Shown: positions 59,078 to 64,000 of the stretch, piece after piece
How the letters are laid out: each line of letters starts with the position of its first letter
How positions within the stretch are numbered: position 1 is the stretch's first letter
Notes under the pieces: generated by a model
The model's input: only the letters and a program-made list of their open reading frames with translations
Told to the model about the DNA's origin: nothing
Database searches by the model: none
Made by a program: the position numbers and the translations under genes
Assembly: GCF_018141165.1 (NCBI RefSeq)
Contig: NZ_CP058557.1
Coordinates: forward strand, 2,108,001-2,172,000
From: Alkaliphilus sp. B6464
Lineage (GTDB): Bacteria > Bacillota > Clostridia > Peptostreptococcales > Natronincolaceae
Length of the DNA: 64,000 bases
Reading direction: 5' to 3'

Positions 59078-59740
59078 ATGGAGAGAAACATAGTAGGGAT
59101 TATAATTTCTTTTGCTTTTATATTTATACTTATTGGTATTGCTACTGTTTTGGAAAAAAGAAATAAATTGTCTAAAGAAGGAACTAGAAAACTAGTTCAT
59201 ATTGGAGTATCTAATTGGTGGATTATTGCTATGATTTACTTTGATAATATATGGTATGCGATAATTTTGCCATCGGTTTTTATTATTATCAACTATTTAT
59301 CATATCGTTTTCAACTAATTAATGCTATGGAACGTAAAAGTGGAAGTAACGATTTGGGAACGGTATATTTTCCTATCTCACTTTTAATTTTAGTAATTTT
59401 TACATTTGGTATTATAAAAATACCATATATAGGAGCAGTAGGTACATTGATAATGGGTTATGGTGATGGTTTAGCAGCAATAATAGGTAAAAAATTTGGA
59501 AAACGCAAATATTATGTTTTTAATAATGAAAAATCTTTTGAGGGAACACTAACTATGTTTATTGCTTCTCTGTTAGTTTGTTTTTCAATCTTTACTATTT
59601 ACTCACCTAATATTATTCTTTTTAAGAGTTTAGTAATAGCTGTGTTTGCTACAATATTGGAAGGTTTTTCTCCTTGGGGTTTTGATAATTTAACAGTTCC
59701 TATTTTTTCTAGTTTATTGTACTATATATTATTTTTTTAG
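59078..59740 (+). CDS. Polyprenol/phytol-kinase-like membrane CTP-dependent kinase
   Basis: A 220-residue protein with about seven helices. Family motifs are RKLVHIGVSNWW, GTLIMGYGDGLAAIIGKKFG, and KSFEGTLTMFIASLL followed by ATILEGFSPWGFDNLTVP. They match the dolichol/phytol/phosphatidate cytidylyl-kinase fold (DGK1, VTE5). It probably phosphorylates an isoprenoid or lipid alcohol. Coupled with the DUF92 gene 12 bp on. Confidence 0.8.
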   Translation: MERNIVGIIISFAFIFILIGIATVLEKRNKLSKEGTRKLVHIGVSNWWIIAMIYFDNIWYAIILPSVFIIINYLSYRFQLINAMERKSGSNDLGTVYFPISLLILVIFTFGIIKIPYIGAVGTLIMGYGDGLAAIIGKKFGKRKYYVFNNEKSFEGTLTMFIASLLVCFSIFTIYSPNIILFKSLVIAVFATILEGFSPWGFDNLTVPIFSSLLYYILFF

Positions 59741-59752
59741 GAGTGGGTATTA

Positions 59753-60562
59753 ATGCAACTTATTGTTGGATCAATAATAACTTTTTTAGTAGTAATTATG
59801 GCATATATGAAAAAGTCTTTAAATAAGAGCGGATTTGTAGCAGCTTTTATATTAGGTACATCTATTTATTATTTTGGTGGATTTTATTTTTGGGGTATTA
59901 TGATAAGTTTCTTCGCATCCTCTTCATTATTTACAAAATATAGGAAAAAAGAAAAGAAAAGTATTGATAAAATAGTAGACGAAAATAAAGAAGGTAGAGG
60001 GTATATTCAGGTAATCGCTAATGGACTTTTGGGTCTTGTGTTTTCATTTCTATATTATAAAACTAAAGACTATAATTATTTAATGGCGTATGTTGCAGTA
60101 TTTGCGGCATCTAATGCAGATACTTGGGCATCTGAGATAGGCGTATTAAGTAATAAAAAGCCTGTATCAATAATTACTTTTAAACCAATGGAAAAGGGAA
60201 TGTCAGGAGGTGTTACACTTCTTGGTACTATTTTTTCATTTTTAGGTTCTAGTTTAATTGCAACTATATTTTTTGGTGGGTATATAATATTGTTTAAATT
60301 CGATAGGACTTTGCCTATAAAAACCATGATTATAGTTATTGCTGGATTTATGGGAGCTTTAATTGATAGTATTTTAGGCGCGACTATACAAGTAAAATAT
60401 ATAGATGAGAGGGAGAATATTATTACTGAAAGAAAGTTTTATAAAGGTAAGCAAACGAAATATTTAAAGGGAATAAAGTTTATTAACAATGATATCGTCA
60501 ATTTTTTGAGTGGTTTATTTGCTTCTTTAATAGTATTATTGTTTATAACTATAGTAAAATAA
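59753..60562 (+). CDS. DUF92-family membrane protein
   Basis: A 269-residue protein with six or seven helices: SGFVAAFILGTSIYYFGGFY, GRGYIQVIANGLLGLVF, ASNADTWASEIGVLSNKKPV and GMSGGVTLLGTIFSFLGSS are DUF92 signatures. Plant members (VTE6) are phytyl-phosphate kinases, and the gene pair with a VTE5-like kinase suggests the two act in sequence on an isoprenyl alcohol (inference). Confidence 0.8.
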   Translation: MQLIVGSIITFLVVIMAYMKKSLNKSGFVAAFILGTSIYYFGGFYFWGIMISFFASSSLFTKYRKKEKKSIDKIVDENKEGRGYIQVIANGLLGLVFSFLYYKTKDYNYLMAYVAVFAASNADTWASEIGVLSNKKPVSIITFKPMEKGMSGGVTLLGTIFSFLGSSLIATIFFGGYIILFKFDRTLPIKTMIIVIAGFMGALIDSILGATIQVKYIDERENIITERKFYKGKQTKYLKGIKFINNDIVNFLSGLFASLIVLLFITIVK

Positions 60563-60597
60563 AACCTATAGGAATTGCTTTATATATGAAAAAATTC

Positions 60598-60626
60598 TTG
60601 ATTATAAACTATAAAGGTGATACAAT
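60598..60626 (+). promoter_or_regulatory. Promoter of uraA
   Basis: TTGATT, 17 bp, TACAAT. Confidence 0.65.
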
Positions 60627-60641
60627 TACTAGGAGAGAAAA

Positions 60642-60752
60642 TAAATCTTTAATGCAGTCCCGTGAGGCTGGCAAGGTTATAATAATAGACTTAGTTACTA
60701 ATCATAGTATAAGTATAACTTCTTGCGCCTCATGTAAGAAGTTTTTTTATTG
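60642..60752 (+). promoter_or_regulatory. PyrR-binding attenuator 1
   Basis: CTTTAATGCAGTCCCGTGAG then GCTGGCAAGG carries the PyrR anti-antiterminator loop (AGTCC.G.GAGGCT). The terminator AACTTCTT / AAGAAGTT with T7 ends at about 60750. High UMP lets PyrR bind and stop transcription. Confidence 0.85.
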
Positions 60753-60783
60753 TAATAAGTAAGTAAACTTTTCAAATTGGTGA

Positions 60784-60862
60784 GGGTTTTAACACCTTTA
60801 AATCGGTTCTGTGAGACCGGAAAGGGAGAAAAATAATATGTTTTCTCCTTTAGTTATGCAAT
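60784..60862 (+). promoter_or_regulatory. Second PyrR-type hairpin
   Basis: CCTTTAAATCGGTTCTGTGA then GACCGGAAAGG folds as CGGT / ACCG with a CTGTGAG loop, the PyrR pattern again. An AAAGGGAGAAAA / TTTTCTCCTTT hairpin follows, without a strong T run, just before the uraA RBS, so it may act on translation or as a second weak terminator. Confidence 0.6.
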
Positions 60863-60889
60863 TTTGCAAAAATAAAGGGAGGTTTTTTT

Positions 60890-62149
60890 ATGTCAGTTAA
60901 TACATTATCTAAAACAACAGAGTCTGTAAAAAAAGAGGTCTATTTAATGGAGAGCTTTAAAAAAGCTATATTAGCTATTCAACATTTAATTGCTATGTTT
61001 GGTGCAACTGTATTAGTACCTATACTAACAGGACTGGACCCTTCCGTTGCTCTTGTTGCTGCAGGTACGGGGACCTTAATATTCCACTTTGTAACTAAAA
61101 GAAAAGTACCAGTATTTTTAGGATCATCATTTGCGTTTATAGGTGTTATTATACAAGTAAAAGATAAATTTAATGGAGATTTAAGCTATGCTCAGGGTGG
61201 CATTATAGTTGCCGGATTAATTTATATATTACTATCTTTTATGATTAAGAAAATAGGCGTAGACAATATTCAAAGATTTTTACCTTCACAAGTAGTTGGA
61301 CCTATGATAATAGTAATAGGATTAACTCTAGTACCAGTAGCTATTGATATGGCTTCTAATCACTATGTTATAGCTGGAGTTACATTAGCTATAGCATTAG
61401 GAATCACTTTTTTAGCAAAAGGATTTATTAAGCAATTATCTATTTTAATAGCGGTAGTAGCTGGCTATATCATTTCTGCACAATTAGGAATAATAGATAA
61501 TAGTCCGATAACACAAGCTGCTTTAATAGCTATACCAAACTTCACATTACCTAAATTTGATATAGGTGCAATATCAATAATAGCACCTATAGTATTGGCA
61601 GTTTTTATGGAACATGTGGGAGACATTACAACAAACGGAGAAGTAGTTGGACATAACTTTATAGAGGATCCAGGATTAAATAGAACATTACTCGGAGACG
61701 GATTAGCTACATTATTTGCAGGCTTGATTGGTGGCCCTGCTAACACAACTTATGGTGAGAATACTGGAGTATTGGCAATTACAAAAAACTATGATCCAGC
61801 AATATTAAGACTAGCAGCTGTGTTTGCAATTATACTTGGATTTGTTGCAAAAGTAGGTGGATTTTTAAGGTCAATACCAGTTCCGGTTATGGGTGGTATT
61901 AGTTTAATGCTCTTTAGTATGATAGCTCTAGTAGGTGTAAATACAATTAGAAATAGTAAGGTTAAATTTAACGTAAAGAACATCATAGTAATGGCGACTA
62001 TTTTAATACTAGGACTAGGAGCAGGATTTATTGAAAAACATACAGGACTAGCTATAGGAATTCCAATAACTGAAACTATAAAAATAGAGGGATTAAGTCT
62101 TGCGGCAATAATGGGTGTAACATTAAATACATTATTAAATAGAAAATAG
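60890..62149 (+). CDS. uraA: Uracil permease (NCS2 family)
   Basis: A 419-residue transporter with 14 helices. NCS2 motifs: HLIAMFGATVLVPILTGLDP, VFLGSSFAFIGVIIQVKD, the EHVGDITTNGEVVGHNF helix with substrate-binding Glu, and GLIGGPANTTYGENTGVLAI. Proton-coupled uracil uptake. RBS GGGAGG. Two PyrR hairpins upstream link it to pyrimidine state. Confidence 0.95.
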   Translation: MSVNTLSKTTESVKKEVYLMESFKKAILAIQHLIAMFGATVLVPILTGLDPSVALVAAGTGTLIFHFVTKRKVPVFLGSSFAFIGVIIQVKDKFNGDLSYAQGGIIVAGLIYILLSFMIKKIGVDNIQRFLPSQVVGPMIIVIGLTLVPVAIDMASNHYVIAGVTLAIALGITFLAKGFIKQLSILIAVVAGYIISAQLGIIDNSPITQAALIAIPNFTLPKFDIGAISIIAPIVLAVFMEHVGDITTNGEVVGHNFIEDPGLNRTLLGDGLATLFAGLIGGPANTTYGENTGVLAITKNYDPAILRLAAVFAIILGFVAKVGGFLRSIPVPVMGGISLMLFSMIALVGVNTIRNSKVKFNVKNIIVMATILILGLGAGFIEKHTGLAIGIPITETIKIEGLSLAAIMGVTLNTLLNRK

Positions 62150-62173
62150 TAGGACTAAATATAATCAAATCCT

Positions 62174-62215
62174 CTCCTCTTTGAAAGCTAATTATTAGCT
62201 TTTAAAGAGGATTTT
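62174..62215 (+). terminator. Terminator of uraA
   Basis: CCTCTTT-AAAGCTAAT / ATTAGCTTT-AAAGAGG, then T5. Confidence 0.85.
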
Positions 62216-62326
62216 TAATCAGTATATTATTATTAAATGTAATGAAATTTTGTTACTTAAATGTTATATTGGATATAATTAATATGTCTGTAGAGATATA
62301 TTATGTAAGGATAAGGAGATGATTTA

Positions 62327-63514
62327 ATGTCAGCTGTGGAAATTAAAAAGGGGATTTATTGGGTAGGTGCAGTAGACTGGGATATTAGAGAGTTTCACGG
62401 CCCATCATACCACACTACTAGGGGAACTACATATAATGCATATCTAATTATAGACGATAAAATAACATTAGTAGACCTTGTAGATGCAGACTTTGTAGAT
62501 GTAATGCTTGATAACATTAGAGAAATAGTTGATCCTAGTAAAATAGATTATGTTGTAGTTAATCATGTGGAACCAGACCACTCTGGTGCCTTCCCAACTC
62601 TTATGAAGTATGCTAAAAATGCTAAGGTATTTTGCAGCAAAAATGGTAAGGATGCAATGCTACATCATTATTTTGGTGACTATAGCTATGAAGTTGTAAA
62701 AACAGGAGATGTAATTGAGTTAGGAAAAAGAACAATTAAATTTGTTGAGGCACCAATGTTACACTGGCCAGATAGCATGTTTTCTTATGTGGAGGAAGAA
62801 TCTTTACTTTTTCCTAACGATGCATTTGGTCAGCATCTAGCTTCTACTGGTAGATTCGATGATGAAAATGATATGTGTACAATAATGGAAGAGGCAAAAC
62901 GCTATTATGCTAATATTTTAATGCCATTTAGTGCATTGGTAGTTAGGAAAATAGAAGAAATTGTAAAGATGGGACTTAAAATAGATATGATTGCTCCCAG
63001 TCACGGTATTATTTGGAGAAGTTCTCCAGAGAAAATTATAGAAAAATATATGCAGTGGGGCAAAGGTGAAACTACAAGGAAAGCTGTAATTGCTTATGAC
63101 ACAATGTGGTTCAGCACAGAAAAAATGGCAAGATCTATTATTGAGGGTTTATCCAGTGAAGGTGTAGAAACAAAGCTATACAAAATATCTAGAAGCGATG
63201 TTAATGATATTATGACAGATATTTTGGATGCAAAGGCAGTACTTGTTGCTTCTTCCACAATAAATAATACTATGATTCCAGATGTAGCCTATTTCATAGA
63301 AGAATTAGTAGGATTAAGACCAGTAAAGAAAATAGGAGCTTCATTTGGTTCATATGGATGGGGCAAGGGAGCAGTTGCTAATATAGAGAAAAGAATAAAA
63401 GATGCAGGTATTAGTATTATTAAAGAAGGTTTACAAATAAAATATGTTCCTACAGAAGAAGATCTTAAAGCATGTTACGAATTTGGAAAAGAGATTGGTA
63501 AGATGATAGAGTAA
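62327..63514 (+). CDS. fprA: FprA-type flavodiiron protein
   Basis: A 395-residue protein. The N-terminal beta-lactamase-like domain binds the di-iron site: HVEPDHSGAFP near 81-91 (H-x-E-x-D-H), H in MLHWPD near 147, SHG near 226. The flavodoxin domain from about 252 binds FMN (AYDTMWFSTEKMARS, SFGSYGWGKGAV). It reduces O2 (and NO in some) to harmless products, protecting anaerobes such as this PFOR-dependent host. Confidence 0.95.
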   Translation: MSAVEIKKGIYWVGAVDWDIREFHGPSYHTTRGTTYNAYLIIDDKITLVDLVDADFVDVMLDNIREIVDPSKIDYVVVNHVEPDHSGAFPTLMKYAKNAKVFCSKNGKDAMLHHYFGDYSYEVVKTGDVIELGKRTIKFVEAPMLHWPDSMFSYVEEESLLFPNDAFGQHLASTGRFDDENDMCTIMEEAKRYYANILMPFSALVVRKIEEIVKMGLKIDMIAPSHGIIWRSSPEKIIEKYMQWGKGETTRKAVIAYDTMWFSTEKMARSIIEGLSSEGVETKLYKISRSDVNDIMTDILDAKAVLVASSTINNTMIPDVAYFIEELVGLRPVKKIGASFGSYGWGKGAVANIEKRIKDAGISIIKEGLQIKYVPTEEDLKACYEFGKEIGKMIE

Positions 63515-63535
63515 TATAAATATTATTTATCTAGC

Positions 63536-63567
63536 AAAAAAGCTACCTTAATTTAGGTAGCTTTTTT
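63536..63567. terminator. Bidirectional terminator
   Basis: AAAAAAGCTACCT / AGGTAGCTTTTTT between convergent genes. Confidence 0.9.
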
Positions 63568-63580
63568 GATTTAAAAGAAA

Positions 63581-64000
63581 TTATGCTGATATTCTCCATT
63601 TTCGTCGATCTATATAAAAACCAAAAATACCACCACATAGACCACCAACTATATGAGTGAGCTGAGAAATATTATCATTTGCAAAAAATACATCTATTAT
63701 TTCCTTTCCAACAAAAAGAATAATAATTAGAATAAGGGTTAATGGAATTTTACCTTCTTGAGTATTAACAAAGGAGCTAAGCAGAATAAGCATAAATACA
63801 ATACCACTTGCACCTAGTAATGCAGTGTCAAACAATAAAATATTTAATATCCCCGTAATAATAGCGGTAAGTAACATCATGCGGATTATAGTCCGGGAAC
63901 CATATTTCTCTTCTAAAATAGGGCCTATTAGCAATATAATAAGAAAATTACCTAAAAAGTGCTGTAAATCTGCATGACCTAACACATGACCTATAAGTCT
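63581..64000 (-). CDS. Rhomboid-family intramembrane serine protease (partial)
   Basis: The readable part (about 140 residues, start beyond the window edge) begins RLIGHVLGHADLQHFLGNFL, then GPILEEKYGS. The catalytic Ser is in LLGASGIVFM and the catalytic His in LTHIVGGLCGG. Helices match rhomboid TM2-TM6. The gene is cut only by the window end; the ATG or GTG codons within it are internal. Confidence 0.85.
   Translation of the reverse strand, partial: RLIGHVLGHADLQHFLGNFLIILLIGPILEEKYGSRTIIRMMLLTAIITGILNILLFDTALLGASGIVFMLILLSSFVNTQEGKIPLTLILIIILFVGKEIIDVFFANDNISQLTHIVGGLCGGIFGFYIDRRKWRISA

Overview
The window is low-GC DNA from an anaerobic, endospore-forming member of the Clostridia. Alkaliphilus-type Clostridiales are my best guess from gene content (inference). 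Supporting features are pyruvate:ferredoxin oxidoreductase, an FprA-type flavodiiron protein, T-box and PyrR attenuators, a two-gene FeoB, ytxC next to thrS, spore-associated small proteins (YmaF, DUF3787, an SASP remnant), CheV and TTG/GTG/ATT starts.

Bases 1-9,600 are decayed, tandemly arranged prophage DNA. Visible pieces include three related WYL/LexA-wHTH regulators, a deleted tyrosine integrase beside a tRNA-Cys 3' fragment, frameshifted early phage genes, a RinA-like gene fused to an IS91-type transposase tail, an amidase N-terminus and a 5' truncated SASP gene. A second remnant lies between zapA and the U32 peptidase gene. It is bounded by a 27-bp direct repeat (33614-33640 and 39252-39278) with a truncated integrase at its left end, and holds the amidase C-terminus, a holin, and another WYL-wHTH regulator. 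The two loci share long near-identical stretches.

The most unusual feature occurs in both prophage loci: a repeated cassette made of (i) a promoter matching the late mother-cell sigma-K consensus (AC, exactly 16 bp, CATAnnnTA), (ii) a micro-gene for a 17-67 aa Gly/Cys/Phe-rich, strongly hydrophobic protein, and (iii) a nearly invariant GGGTAGAGCTTAGGCTCTACC hairpin terminator. I count nine strongly matching promoters, eight micro-ORFs (two or three probably decayed) and about thirteen terminators. I read this as a prophage-borne, sporulation-timed family of small spore-envelope proteins. The sigma assignment and spore role are inference; the repeats and spacing are seen directly.

The rest is ordinary chromosome in clear operons: an AbrB-type regulator plus MGT-type glycosyltransferase; YmaF; feoA-feoB(G)-feoB(membrane) divergent from a DtxR/MntR regulator across a palindromic operator; ytxC, DUF445, T-box-thrS; a decaying arsR-permease pair; fetA-fetB; an FtsH-like protease; infC (ATT start)-rpmI-rplT; ktrB-ktrA-rRNA methyltransferase; yqzL; T-box-pheS-pheT-zapA; then, past the insertion, U32 peptidase, PAP2-like protein, YajQ, GNAT, marR-MATE, a secreted YcdB/S-layer-type protein, a YedE-TusA-DUF3343 sulfur/selenium cluster, cheV, a CBS-containing family II pyrophosphatase, a TIM-barrel protein, nifJ, DUF3787, a polyprenol-kinase/DUF92 pair, uraA behind two PyrR-type hairpins, fprA and a rhomboid protease running off the end. 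No complete tRNA, rRNA or CRISPR array was seen.
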